From: Lachnospiraceae bacterium UBA7729
GTDB taxonomy: Bacteria > Bacillota > Clostridia > Lachnospirales > Lachnospiraceae
Length of the DNA stretch: 31,510 nt
NCBI GenBank assembly: GCA_002482005.1
Contig: DLFD01000044.1
Location: 1 to 31,510, forward strand
Direction of reading: 5' to 3'
A program made the position numbers and the translations under genes. The stretch's first letter is position 1; every line of letters starts with the position of its first letter. The notes beneath the pieces are model-generated. The model was given only the letters and a program-made list of their open reading frames with translations. It did not search any database and was not told the origin of the DNA. Below are positions 19,947 to 31,500 of this stretch, one piece after another.

Positions 19947-22865
19947 TTATTTCTTCGATTTTGTATACCATCCTGGTCTCAGTCCAATTACTTTACTTGT
20001 CGAATATTCACCGGAGACATGGTATTTATCAGCTACCTGCTCAATTACCTTTCCTATTTCTTCCTTTGACCCTACGACCCACAGGAAACCACTATGATTC
20101 CGGTCATCAACTACTTTCAGGCCTGCCTTCTTCAGAAAGTCTGCAAGTGGCATCTCATTGGAAGCTTTCTCCGCTGAATGTCTTTGCCTTCTCTTGCGCG
20201 CTGTCCGTGTATTAGATGAATCCTCTACCTTAATTGCGGGATCTTCCGCCTTATCCTTGCGGTGAGGAAGGCCTGCGGCGGGCATCGGGTCATCGAACAC
20301 GTACAGGCAATCCAGTGCCCTTGTAAAAGCTACATACTTTTCATTTTCACCCATATTATGGGAAACAGCGAAAACAGTGTTGAACTCAAGCCCCTTTGCC
20401 TGCTCGACTGTCATCATATTCCACCGGTTCGCAACCAAATCCGCGTTTCCTGTTCTATTTACCATGTCGTTAATATAATCAGCGAATTCAGGTTTCAAGC
20501 TCATCACCTGCTTTGCCTCTTCTTCGGACTTAACAAGAATACAGCTGTTTCCTGCTTTCAATGCCCCGGCAAAGATATTCGCCAATGTTGGTATCAGGTT
20601 TTCCGTTCCATGAACTTCATGTACTCCATTTCCGTCCAGATTGATAGCCTGCATGTTCATAGAAAAGCGTTTGTTGCAGTACACTGTAACTTGGCGGCAG
20701 TTTCTGTAATTCTCATCCAAGGCATAGAACTTATACTTTCCTGTGGATCTAATCTCATCCCAGGAATCGATACCTTTTGTATCTGCGATATGCTGCTTCA
20801 CATCTCCAAAGAGATTCAACAGCACTTTATTATCGTTGAGTTTCTTGATTAGAGTGATCTCCGCAGGAGCTATACTCTGAACTTCATCTATGGTTATCAG
20901 ATCATCTTTTCTGGAGTTTGGCGCTCCACGGAACAAGTACATCAACTGTGTGTATAGATACGCCGAGCAGCTCAATGCATCCTTCTCGTTCCATTCCGGG
21001 TCAACCCTTTTCATGACCCACTGATAGACATCCGGAACCATGCTTTTCTGAAGATTTGCGAAGTAATCTGCACATTTGATCAATGCAATATATTTCCCCA
21101 CGTCATAAAATGATACCAGAAAGGCCCTGATATCTTTGATTCTCCATGATAATGGTTTGAGATTGAATTTAATGCCAGAATATTGTACTGGAAAATCTCT
21201 CAAGTAATCAGAAATCTCTGAAATATACGAATCAAACAAATCACACACAGTCAACCTGGTCTCATAAAAATGATAAATAAGCTGACGCGGAATCTCTTCT
21301 CTGCTTTTCGAAAATGTATTCAACTGTGTTTCCGCTATCTCATGCTCAATCTTTTCTTTCACCTCCGATAAAGCGATGACTCCTTCATTGTTTTGAAGAG
21401 CAACCAGTTTTCGCTTTAAGTCGTCTATTTCATCGTACTTCTTGCATGCAGTGCGAAACAGTTTGGACAGTTTCATCTCATAAGCATAATCATTGCCTTG
21501 AAGAGTTGCGTATTTCGCTTCGATGGATTCACACTCCTTTAGTCTCTTTTCAAGCGAAGCTCTTACAGGCTCGTAAACTCGTTGAATGCCTTGATCTATC
21601 TCTTGACAGACTTTTACAAGCGCAGAAAGAAGAGCCCGAAAAAGCAGGATATAATCTTCAATTTTCTGGTTGTCCTTATTGATACGGTCCTGCAGCTGCA
21701 CATTAATGTATTGGATCAGCTTTGAGTAAGTGGTATTCTTCTTTTTTCCCTGAAGATAAATATCTTCAGCAAGGCGACGTACTGTCATATCATCGCCAAG
21801 CATCTCCCAGTCAGTAATCTTTCGCCGTATTTCTGAGTCCATATCATCGATGCAGGCCTGTGAATAGACATAGATTGTCTGATCATATGTAATTCTGGTA
21901 TTACGCCCTATTCTCCCATAGATCCGGCTATTGTCAGCAGGAGTTTTGATCTGGTAAGCTTCAAGCACATAGTCATAATATTGGTCAATTGTTCCCATCG
22001 GAATATCCGGGATCTCCAGATCGATCATCATGTTATGAGCACGCTGGATATATGTCTGTGATGGAGTGATGATATAGATCTTGCCCTTATCAAGCTGGTG
22101 CAGCATCTTGCCAAGCAACATAGGCAGACGATGCAGCATGATCATAGATTTACCGGAACCCGCACATCCCTGTACGATCATTTCCTGCTCAAAAGGAGCG
22201 GACATGATCCTGCCCTGCTGCTCCTGAATGGAGAAAACAATGTTTCGGAATGAAGTGTCACTTCTCCTGGAAAGAAGCTCTCGCAGAAATTTATCGGTGA
22301 TCTGTTTCTCTTCCTTCTTCGTCTCCCGGATTGGGTATCCCTGTATGACATTCTTTACCTTATCAAAATGGATATCCACCTCACGTTTCATCTCAAGCTT
22401 ATAATGGGTGTGATAAGTTCTTTGATCTGCTCTGTAAAATACCGATACGTCTGCTTCTCTGCACTTCGGATTTGCTACAAAGTCAGAGCAGGCAGCATTA
22501 TTCCATCCCAATATTATGGTATGCGCTCCAGTGCTATAGGTATGGAGTCCAATCTTAAAATCGTAGGTATCCTCCCCCTCATCTCCGGTAGCATGCAGCT
22601 TCATATGGTATTGATATAATTCGTTTCTGGAACGGCTAAGTAATCTTCGCTTCTGCATTGCCTCCCGGGCTTCCGCGTTTGCATCTACCAAATCTCCATA
22701 AGCATCCGGAAGACATCTGGCGATAGCCTTCCTGCGTTTCATCTCTTTGTCTGTCAGCTCCTTATTGCTGTCCAGCATCGCCTGATCTAACTCCGCGATA
22801 ACGCTATCAAGGATATCCTGTTCAATATTAATCAATAAGGCATTGCTTCCGTTACTGTCATTCAT
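19947..22865 (-). CDS. HelD/UvrD-like superfamily 1A helicase with extra C-terminal domain
   Basis: The 972-residue protein shows SF1 motifs: Walker A QGCAGSGKSMIMLHRLPMLL (about 22140-22200), motif II LITIDEVQ (near 20890), motif III LLNLFGDVKQHI, motif IV ALDENYRNC, motif V TVEQAKGLEFNTVFAVSH and motif VI YVAFTRALDCLYV. A long helical insert separates Walker A from motif II, as in HelD-like proteins. The last 70 residues (MPLADFLKKAGLKVVDDRNH, then LWVVG and GLRPGWYTK) form a separate domain seen at the ends of other defence-type helicases. AAGGA lies 8 nt before the ATG at 22865, which overlaps the upstream stop by 8 nt. An earlier in-frame start at 22943 lacks support. It could unwind DNA or strip RNA polymerase. 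Confidence 0.88.
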   Translation of the reverse strand: MNDSNGSNALLINIEQDILDSVIAELDQAMLDSNKELTDKEMKRRKAIARCLPDAYGDLVDANAEAREAMQKRRLLSRSRNELYQYHMKLHATGDEGEDTYDFKIGLHTYSTGAHTIILGWNNAACSDFVANPKCREADVSVFYRADQRTYHTHYKLEMKREVDIHFDKVKNVIQGYPIRETKKEEKQITDKFLRELLSRRSDTSFRNIVFSIQEQQGRIMSAPFEQEMIVQGCAGSGKSMIMLHRLPMLLGKMLHQLDKGKIYIITPSQTYIQRAHNMMIDLEIPDIPMGTIDQYYDYVLEAYQIKTPADNSRIYGRIGRNTRITYDQTIYVYSQACIDDMDSEIRRKITDWEMLGDDMTVRRLAEDIYLQGKKKNTTYSKLIQYINVQLQDRINKDNQKIEDYILLFRALLSALVKVCQEIDQGIQRVYEPVRASLEKRLKECESIEAKYATLQGNDYAYEMKLSKLFRTACKKYDEIDDLKRKLVALQNNEGVIALSEVKEKIEHEIAETQLNTFSKSREEIPRQLIYHFYETRLTVCDLFDSYISEISDYLRDFPVQYSGIKFNLKPLSWRIKDIRAFLVSFYDVGKYIALIKCADYFANLQKSMVPDVYQWVMKRVDPEWNEKDALSCSAYLYTQLMYLFRGAPNSRKDDLITIDEVQSIAPAEITLIKKLNDNKVLLNLFGDVKQHIADTKGIDSWDEIRSTGKYKFYALDENYRNCRQVTVYCNKRFSMNMQAINLDGNGVHEVHGTENLIPTLANIFAGALKAGNSCILVKSEEEAKQVMSLKPEFADYINDMVNRTGNADLVANRWNMMTVEQAKGLEFNTVFAVSHNMGENEKYVAFTRALDCLYVFDDPMPAAGLPHRKDKAEDPAIKVEDSSNTRTARKRRQRHSAEKASNEMPLADFLKKAGLKVVDDRNHSGFLWVVGSKEEIGKVIEQVADKYHVSGEYSTSKVIGLRPGWYTKSKK

Positions 22866-25353
22866 TACTCGTGTCCTTTTTATTCTGCTTTCCGGAGATA
22901 CTATAGAAGGTGCGAATGATTCTAGCTGTATGCTCGCCTTCAAATCTCATGCACGGATAATACTGAGTTGGAATTATATCGCCTCCGGACCTGAAATCCA
23001 GATCCGCAAGTGGTTCTCCGAACCAGATGATCCTCTGATCGATCAGCGTGAACGGTGTTGTGACATAATCAGAACTCACAACATATTGACCTATTTCCGG
23101 GGGACATGATACATTTTCTTCTTTTCGGACTGTGATCGATATACCTCTTTCATCCGCTTGTTCTATCGCAAGTAAGAAGTCATCGAGGGCATCCTCATCA
23201 TCCTCAATCATCCCCGGAAGATTAATGAAAATATTCCTTTTCGCGCTGTCTATATCATCCAGATAGCGTTCCCAGGAATTTTCTTCGTCTCTATCCCCAA
23301 GGAACGGCATAACCTGATCTTGTTCGTTCGAGCCGATCTCCTCCAGAAGCTGATCTCCGTCTAAGCAAAACCCATCATTCTGTATCTTATTAATCAGTTT
23401 CGAAAAAAGAAGCTTTGACGAGAGGTTTTTCCTCTCAAAGTAATCTATATTTGCTACAATAACAAACTTACCCTGTGATCTTGTCAGAGCGACGTTAAAC
23501 AAACGGTCTGCTGTATGGTTCTCCTGCTTCGTTAACAATGTCCCTGGGTAGGGCATTCGAAAACAGTCGACCGCGTCGTAAATAATTACTGGTTCCTCTG
23601 AACCCTGAAACTGATGGACAGTTGCGCAGGTAACATTTGACATTCCATCCTTTTCCTTCAAATCCCTTATCATCTGAAGGATCAGTCTTGCCTGTGCACT
23701 GTATGGTGTAATAATTCCCACCTGATAATGCCTAGCATAGTATTCTGCAAGTCGAACTGATATCATCGCAGAAAGGAGGTTGATTCTCGAATTATCCGGC
23801 GTTCTGACGCAAACAGAATACATTCCGCTCAAATCGATCATCCCCATCGGCTGTTTTGCAAATGGACCGATGTCTGCTATCTTCTGCTTCTGCTGATAGA
23901 TAGAGTCTGCCGACTTCAGCAGATGGCCATACATATATTCACTTACAAATGAAGAAATATCCGGATGCATACGATACTGGATATCCAGCATCACAAGCCA
24001 GTCATGACTTTTAGGATTTCCATCGCCATCTTCGATGCCTGTGTACTGGAAAATGTCCTCATTCAAATAAACATTCTTCGGATCCTGTACGATTGCAGGC
24101 AGCTGTTTAAAATCACCAAAACAGCAGAAACTTTGTGTTGCCAGATTAGCAGACAGAATGATCTGCGGGATATAAGCCATACTGGCCTCGTCGACCATGA
24201 CAAGATCAAATCTCTGAGTATAGATCGTTTTGTCTGCTGCTGCCTTGGTAAGCGTAGTAGCCACAAACATTGCTCGGTGGACTATCTGAGATTCTTTTTC
24301 TTTAATTGTATTTCTTATCCTGCTAATCTCGTGATTGATCTCTACCCGTCTATTATCCTTCTTCTTCAGTTTATTTTTTTCTTCATTCAGTTTTTCTATC
24401 CGGGCAATCAGTTCAGGAGATTGCTTCATGGCAAAAGCGTAGGACGTTAAAGTATCGCTTTCAAGAAGTTCCTGATTCCTCGGGTAGCCATAGCGGATTA
24501 TTTCTCCCGGCTCAAATAAAGCTTTCTTTGCAACTCGCAATAACGCACCGTCGACAGATACATTACTGTAGGAAAGCATCAGGACACGCTTGCCCTCATT
24601 CATAAATTCCATGGCAATCTTAGCCAGGGTATCTGTTTTGCCTGTTCCAGGGGGTCCCCAGATAAATGTAATCGGCTGTTCCTGACTTTTTCGAATCGCC
24701 GCATCTTGTCCAAGAACAATACCTCGGGCTCTGGATACATGATTTTTTCCACAGCAGGCAACCTGGTATGCTATCCTTGACTGGACCGGATCAATCTCAG
24801 CCAGGCGATCCACCATAAACTGAAGTAATCGCCATGATTCAGCTGAAAACTCGATCATCTCGAGATCCGTTCCGAGAGATTCATTTGTGCGAAACGTGAT
24901 CGTAAAATCCTCGCAATCAATAACCTGCGCAGGCAGATATGTGTCAAACACATATAGGGTAAGTTCTGTCCCATCCGGAAGATGCAGCTCTGTATCTGTA
25001 TCGAATACGTATACGAAGGATCCGCCTCTCTCCTGATTCAGCAGAGTTCCATCTGTTGCGCGGTAATGTTTCTCGCCGTTAGTCTTGAGATATTGCATCT
25101 CTCGTATTACTGCTGAAGAGTATCTATTCCTGAAGATGTCAAACTCCGCGCTGTTGCTAACATCTTTTAATTCATCCTGTAGGGGTTCATCCTCCAGTTC
25201 AAGGGTATTAGAAAAAGCAGCCGGGAACGGATAGGATACTTCGCCCTCGTCATACTGCACGTAGACCTTATTTTCTTCTATTCGGGTAATCTTACCAATG
25301 TACCTGCTGCTCTTCCGCATTACCCTGCAGCCGATCAATCGTGAAGTATTCAT
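22858..25353 (-). CDS. UPF1-like SF1B helicase with degenerate PLD-like C-terminal domain
   Basis: The 831-residue protein has an N-terminal beta-rich part and a UPF1/Dna2-like helicase core. Walker A is FIWGPPGTGKTDT (near 24634-24660) and motif II is LVMVDEAS. Motif III is CFGDFKQLP, motif IV LDIQYRMHPDISSF, motif V ATVHQFQGSEEPVII and motif VI NVALTRSQGK. The last about 140 residues resemble the phospholipase-D-like tail of such helicases (DDIDSAKRNIFINLPGMI, then TLIDQRIIWFGEPLADL). The HxK of an HKD motif is absent (TPFTLID), so nuclease activity is doubtful. I chose the ATG at 25353 because GGAG lies 5 nt before it; an ATG at 25368 has no site. UPF1-like helicase plus PLD recalls Mokosh-type anti-phage proteins. 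Confidence 0.87.
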   Translation of the reverse strand: MNTSRLIGCRVMRKSSRYIGKITRIEENKVYVQYDEGEVSYPFPAAFSNTLELEDEPLQDELKDVSNSAEFDIFRNRYSSAVIREMQYLKTNGEKHYRATDGTLLNQERGGSFVYVFDTDTELHLPDGTELTLYVFDTYLPAQVIDCEDFTITFRTNESLGTDLEMIEFSAESWRLLQFMVDRLAEIDPVQSRIAYQVACCGKNHVSRARGIVLGQDAAIRKSQEQPITFIWGPPGTGKTDTLAKIAMEFMNEGKRVLMLSYSNVSVDGALLRVAKKALFEPGEIIRYGYPRNQELLESDTLTSYAFAMKQSPELIARIEKLNEEKNKLKKKDNRRVEINHEISRIRNTIKEKESQIVHRAMFVATTLTKAAADKTIYTQRFDLVMVDEASMAYIPQIILSANLATQSFCCFGDFKQLPAIVQDPKNVYLNEDIFQYTGIEDGDGNPKSHDWLVMLDIQYRMHPDISSFVSEYMYGHLLKSADSIYQQKQKIADIGPFAKQPMGMIDLSGMYSVCVRTPDNSRINLLSAMISVRLAEYYARHYQVGIITPYSAQARLILQMIRDLKEKDGMSNVTCATVHQFQGSEEPVIIYDAVDCFRMPYPGTLLTKQENHTADRLFNVALTRSQGKFVIVANIDYFERKNLSSKLLFSKLINKIQNDGFCLDGDQLLEEIGSNEQDQVMPFLGDRDEENSWERYLDDIDSAKRNIFINLPGMIEDDEDALDDFLLAIEQADERGISITVRKEENVSCPPEIGQYVVSSDYVTTPFTLIDQRIIWFGEPLADLDFRSGGDIIPTQYYPCMRFEGEHTARIIRTFYSISGKQNKKDTSNE

Positions 25354-25368
25354 ATCTGCTCCGGACAT

Positions 25369-25516
25369 TAGAATATTGCTTGACTATCCTAAATGTAGCA
25401 CTGTCATTGTCCGTCCACGCGGACAGGACCAGAATTATCAAGCATTGCTTACATTCTGTCTTAGAAAAACGATCCACCCAAGCGACTATATATGTCAAAT
25501 CACCTGCTACAGTTCT
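25369..25516 (-). other. Intergenic gap between the two largest helicase genes
   Basis: The 148-nt gap holds a short perfect inverted repeat (TGTCCG 25408-25413, CGGACA 25420-25425) without a U-tract. No convincing promoter or terminator was found, so the genes on either side are probably co-transcribed. Confidence 0.4.
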
Positions 25517-28500
25517 TTACCCTGCCAACCTGTACCCTCCGCTCTTATCCTTTACAATCTTCTTTGCTTTCTGCAAGGTAGCGATTCCGTCCGTCATGAC
25601 AAGTTTTATCTGACTTCCCAATCGACTATAGCCGAAAGCTTTCGAAGCATTTTTCATCAGCTCATCCTGAGTCTGCGGCTGTTTGCCTGAAAGAGCATAC
25701 AGTATTGAGTTCATTACTTCTTGTCTGCAGATTTCATTCGCAGATCTTGTGGATATAACTCTGATCATATGATACTGATCAGGGTCCGCTCCACTTTTCC
25801 AGACAAACGTTGTCTTCCTTTGCTGCTTACACACCGGTTTCAACACAACCCTGATTGCTTTTTCTGTCGCTTCCTTCTGTGACTTATTGGGAATCTGTCC
25901 GAATGAATATAGGACACGCTTCACCAATAATTCCATCAATATCGGTGCCTCAGCTTTAAGAAGCAGCTGTGCTCTTTGTGCTATCTGTTTTCGGAAAGAA
26001 GCACTCAGGTACTCATCTTCAGATGCCAGAGTAACAGGCAAATCTATATGCTCATAAGGGACCAATATAATATCACCGGCTTGCCCGAGAACTTCCGGTT
26101 CCTTCAGAGAATCAGAATGCGTTGATGTTTTCGATTGTTCTGGCTGAATGTCAGCTACCAGTCTGGAATTGATATTTTCGACCACATCATAGGGCCCTTC
26201 GTCAAGGAAGAAGGATTCTCCGGCCGGATCAACAATAATACCTGAAGCCTTCTTATTTGCCCTGACTGCTTTGATTACATCAAGAAACGGTATGATTTTT
26301 AACGGAGGCACAGTCTCCAGATCTTCAAGTTCTTTTTTACTGGAGAATACTGCCAAAACGATTCGCCCGTCTATTTGGGTATACATAAACTGATCATTCC
26401 CATTGCATGGGACTAAAACACGGCTGTCTCTCAGAAGTTCTATCACATCATTAACATGTTGTTCCGTACGTTCACGATTGTAGACTTCGATAGCCGTCTT
26501 CAATGTTCTATTATTCTTCAGACTGTCTTCTGTATTTTCTGTATCAGAAGCCTTGTCTCCCGTTCCCTCAGCAATAGGATGAACTTTATCTGTTCCTTTA
26601 TTCTTTTCTGGAGATACAGCCTTTTCATCCTCATCAGCACCGGAAGATTCTGCATCATAAATTGTTGCAGTGTCCACTACCTCAGCGTCACTCTCTGCAG
26701 CTTTGGTTTCCTCTATTACCTTCTTTCTTTGATACGATTCTGCTTTCAGTTCATCAAGAGTATGGAAAATCTGATCCAGAACACGATCTCTGTCCTTAAC
26801 CCAGTCCATAGTCCAGATACGGCAAAGATTCCAGCCCAGATGGCGAAGAACTCCTTCCTGTGCATATTCACGGTCCCGAGTATTAACGGTGTTCTTGTAT
26901 ACATTGCTGTCCAGAAGGATTCCCAGCATATATCTCTCCCCGTCATTAGGGTCTGATACTGCAAGGTCGATATAGAAGTCAGACTGGCCAACATGCGGAG
27001 TACACTGGTAACCGTTTTGCGTAATCTCCCTCATGAGGGCAAGAAGGATTCCTTCTTTCTTTACTTCAGGGTCTGTATTTCTTTCACCCTTATCTCCTTC
27101 CGTACCAGAAGACTCAGCAAACTTCAGGAAATCCTGCAAGGCTTTCAGTCCTTCCGGCGAGGAATCCGAAATATGGAGCTCACTTGAATGAAAGCTTGTA
27201 AAAATCCTCATCTCTTTTCTGGCACGCGAGAACGCAACATTCAGTCGCTTCGCCCCACCTTCCTGGTTGATAGGGCCAAAGTTGCTGGAGAAATAACCTT
27301 TCTCATCTGGTCCATATCCAATCGAAAACAGAATCACATCGCGCTCATCCCCTTGAACATTTTCCAGATTCTTGACAAACAAAGGTTCCGCTTCCTTATC
27401 ATCAGGATTGCCCCACTTATCCAGTCCCGGATCTTTTCCATATTCCTTGTTCAGAAGGTTCTGAATCAGCACCATTTGTTTCATGTTAAATGTGACTATA
27501 CCGATTGACTCCTGCTTTCTTCCATCATCTGCATTTGCATGGTAAAGATGATATCTTCTGACTACTTCCTCTATAATAGCCTTTGCTTCTCCCTCATTTG
27601 TTCCATCACCGCGTTTATATACGGCTCCAGGAACCTTATAGGCAGTTACAGCCTTTTTGCGATCATCTGCTGATGGGAAAGTAAACAGTCCATTCCCATA
27701 AAATTCTTTATTGCTGAATGCAATTAAACTCTCATGCTGGCTTCTGTAGTGCCACTTCAGATACATGGATGGAACCCCAAGTGCCAGTGCATCATCCAGA
27801 ATGCTTTCCATATCCTGAAGAGCCAGGTCCTTGATGTCTGTACTGTTTCCACTGAAAAAGCTGGTTGGAGGCATCTGTTTCGGATCGCCGACAATTACAG
27901 CATCCTTTGCACGGGCGAGTGCGCCGATGGATTTCGCAGTTGTAAGTTGGGAAGCTTCGTCGAATATCACTACATCAAACAAATCATTCTTCTGTGGCAG
28001 ATACTGAGCCACTGAGTCCGGGCTCATCAGCATACACGGCGCAAGAATACTCAGAAGATCCGGGATCTGTTCAAACAGTGAACGAATCGTGATTCCTCTT
28101 GCACCAGTCCCTATTGCCTTTTTCAGCAAATGGATCTGTGTTCCTTTTTCTCCTCCAGACCATGGCAGCGGAACCTTTCCTGCCAGATCATCATAAACAG
28201 CCTTCCGTGTCATCACAGACAGATTTTCATCAAGCTCCTTGAACTGACGCACCTCCTCGTTGAAGGAAGCTCCGGAGAAAGTGTAAAGAACGCTGTCATG
28301 GTTTATGGTCCAAAGAATCAACGCATGATACATTCCTTTCAGATAGGATGGAATCAGTTTCTCTTTGTCAAATCCATTCTCGTATGCATCAACAACCGGG
28401 CCAAGACCAAGCTCCTCCGCCTCCTTGCGTGCGCGCCGATAGAGCGTCCACTGATTCAAACGGCTTCCATCAAACAGGAGTCCAAAGAATATGCTCTCAG

Positions 28501-31500
28501 CCTGCAGCCAGTTTTCGCAGTCAGCCGGCTCCTGCCTCTGAAGTATCTCGTTTAATTCCTTTCCACACGCCGATAGTTCTGCGTATCCATCCTCATACTC
28601 TTCAAATACCGCTTGCAACGTCTCATTGTTCGCGCTTTCTTTGATTGCCTGAATTCCGCCCGGATACTCGGAAGCAAGATTGATCACATCCTGTGCTTTC
28701 TTGTAGGCATCCAGCATCTGGTCTCTGGTCGGATAGGTATCCAGAATTTGCCGAACTTCAGTCCGAAGGTTGTTTCGCCTATCCTGAAGATCATACTTTT
28801 CCTTCTGGTACTCCCTTACCCGAGTCAGAAGCTGCGGAATTTGATCATATGTGATATCTCTCTTTGTGAAGGATCGGATATTCTGAAGCAATGTGCTTCT
28901 CGCCTGCTGACGCCCAAAGAATTTCTTCTCGGCCTGTTCATAAGCCTCCTGATACTTGGAAACATCCTTATCGAGAAAGGATAGATCCCAAGTCTGAAGT
29001 AGTTCTGAGCGTATTGCTGATATTCTATCAGTATCATTAAAATAACTGTTTGCCTCCTCGACGTTCTTTTTCTCCAGCGAAGCTTCTGCTTCCGTCTCTT
29101 TCCAGACCTTTCGATACGTATCTATCAGATGCTGGACTTTTTGAAGCTCAGCCTTAGAGCTTCCAAACGACACGCCGGTCAGCTTCCCGATCTTTCCTGT
29201 CACCTCCAGGACATGGTCAGTGTACGACACATACCTTCGCGCAAGCCCAAATATTCCATACCCTATCTCAGGGTAATATTCTGTAAGTCCGATGCTTATC
29301 AGCGGATTATTCTTTACATCCCCAATCACGCTGCCAGCAGCGGTGAGCTTCCCCAATGCAGACACATGTTTACTGATCTGATGCTTTGTAAGATTCTTTA
29401 CTTCATCGCCTCTGAACCTTATCTCTTCATCTACCTGATGAGAGATATTCTCATAACGGTCCACAAGATCGTGAAGACTATAACCACATGTTCTTACCTG
29501 ATGAAGATGTCTTGAATATAGATCGATCCTCTCCCGGTCCGTCAGGTCCTGCTGCCATTTTTCCTCAAACTCCACCTCGCTTCCTGACGATCTTGATTCA
29601 AGGGCAGCATCAAGCTGAGACAGAATCTTCTTTTTATTCGCCTTGGCGGAATGGACCTCCAGGCAGAAATTACCTATCCCTGCCTTCTTCAGCCTCTCCT
29701 GAACGACGTTCAGCGCAGCTTCCTTCTCTGCCATGAAAAGGACAGACTTTCCCCTCGCCAGCAGGTTGAAGATCATGGCTGTAATTGTCTGGGATTTTCC
29801 TGTTCCAGGCGGTCCATGCAAAACAAAAGTAGCTCCATGGCCAGCCATTTTAACTGCTTTCAGCTGGGTATCATCCAGCGAATTCGGGATATAAATGGGT
29901 TCGCCGGAAGTATCGGGATTCGAATCTACCTGCCAGTCGACATGTCCTTTTATCAAACTACGGACAATCTTACTGTTCTCAAAGAATGACTCCGGAGCAG
30001 AATGAAGATCATTCCACATAGCGATCTCGTTGAAGTCGAAGTTACCAATGACACCCGTCTCGACAACATCCCACCCATCGAGTGACGAGATTGCTTTCCG
30101 AATTGTAGCAAAAACCGAGCGGACATCTACACCGTGGTCGTCTTCAGGCAACTTTATAAGTCCGGACAAGTCCAGGTTGAAATCCTGTCTGAGTTTCTCT
30201 ACAAGAGTCAGGTTCAGTCTGGAGTCACCCGAGCGCATCTTCAGAGAATAACCCTCTTTTGCCGATTTTCTGATCATCTCTATCGGCATTAGGATCAATG
30301 GTGCGTAAGAAGGCTTATTCGAATAATGCTCCTTAGCGCCTGCCTGCCCTCTTGATACTCTTTCGATATCGAACCACTTAAGGATACCTATTCCCATATA
30401 AAGGCTGCTTGATCCGCGCTCTTCCTGTGTGCTTCTAGCGTCCAGGTATATTGCTCTTAAATCCTTTTCCAGCTGTGCCCCTGACTTAAATGTAGCCAGA
30501 ATATGCTGGCTGTAAGCGTCTCGGACTATTTCCCATAAATCAGGTTCTACGTGGTGATATTCGCTGAATTCAAAATAGTTTCCGCATTCCTTCTTTGCAT
30601 CTCGTGGACCATCTACAGCAAAAGGCCATGGATCAAGGTGGAATTCTTCGCCATCTGATAGCAGATCCTCGAGTTCAAATAGATGCGAGGAAAGGAATGG
30701 CTCTATCGCTGAGGTATCACCGGTAGGCATACTTAACAGCGGGTTCTGGGATTTCAGATTCAAAAGTTTGCTCTCCCAAAGAGCTCGTTTGCCGTGTCTT
30801 ACAGGCGTCATCGGTATTATCTTAGCCTGACTAAGATCTTTTTTATCCAGATTAATGAAGTCCTGCGTGATTTTTATCTCTTCCGCATTGATCCGATACT
30901 TATTGTGATCCAGCATCCGGGACGGAAGAGGCATCACATGTAATTTTGACCGGACTTCATTGACATCTATAGCGCACTCGAACTTACCTGCGTCTGCTTC
31001 TACCTGTGAGGTTCCCTGATTCTCGGCGTCCTGATAACTAGTATCACCACCGCACATGTTTGTACATTCAACAAAAACCAGCTCCTGAGAATCTTCGTGA
31101 ATTCTGGATAACAAATCTCCGATTTGATTATCAACAGGTACTTTTAAGCTGTATTTTTTCCCTACAGCATCATTATAGAGCCAATATCCTGTGTAGATAT
31201 GTCCTTCCATTGAATAAAGCACCGGATGCAAACCCATTGATTCTAGCACACCGGCATATAACAATGACATATCCATGCAGTTGCCGAAGTGTTGTTCCAT
31301 AATGGTCTCAGGCATCCGTACTCTCTGGTTTCCAAAGCTTTTAGGAGATATTGAATACGAGATATTTTTTCTTGCTATAGCTGTATATGCCGCAGCTGCC
31401 TGTTCACGTACATAATTCGGATCTTCCCATAAATATCCAGTAATTGACCCTGTGTGATCTGCTTCATCTTTCCTAATTTCTTTAAGTATGATAGTGTAAA

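Noticed and set aside
25292..25498. Minus-strand 68-codon ORF between the two large helicase genes
   Set aside because: It overlaps the start of the UPF1-like gene in another frame and has no start signal.
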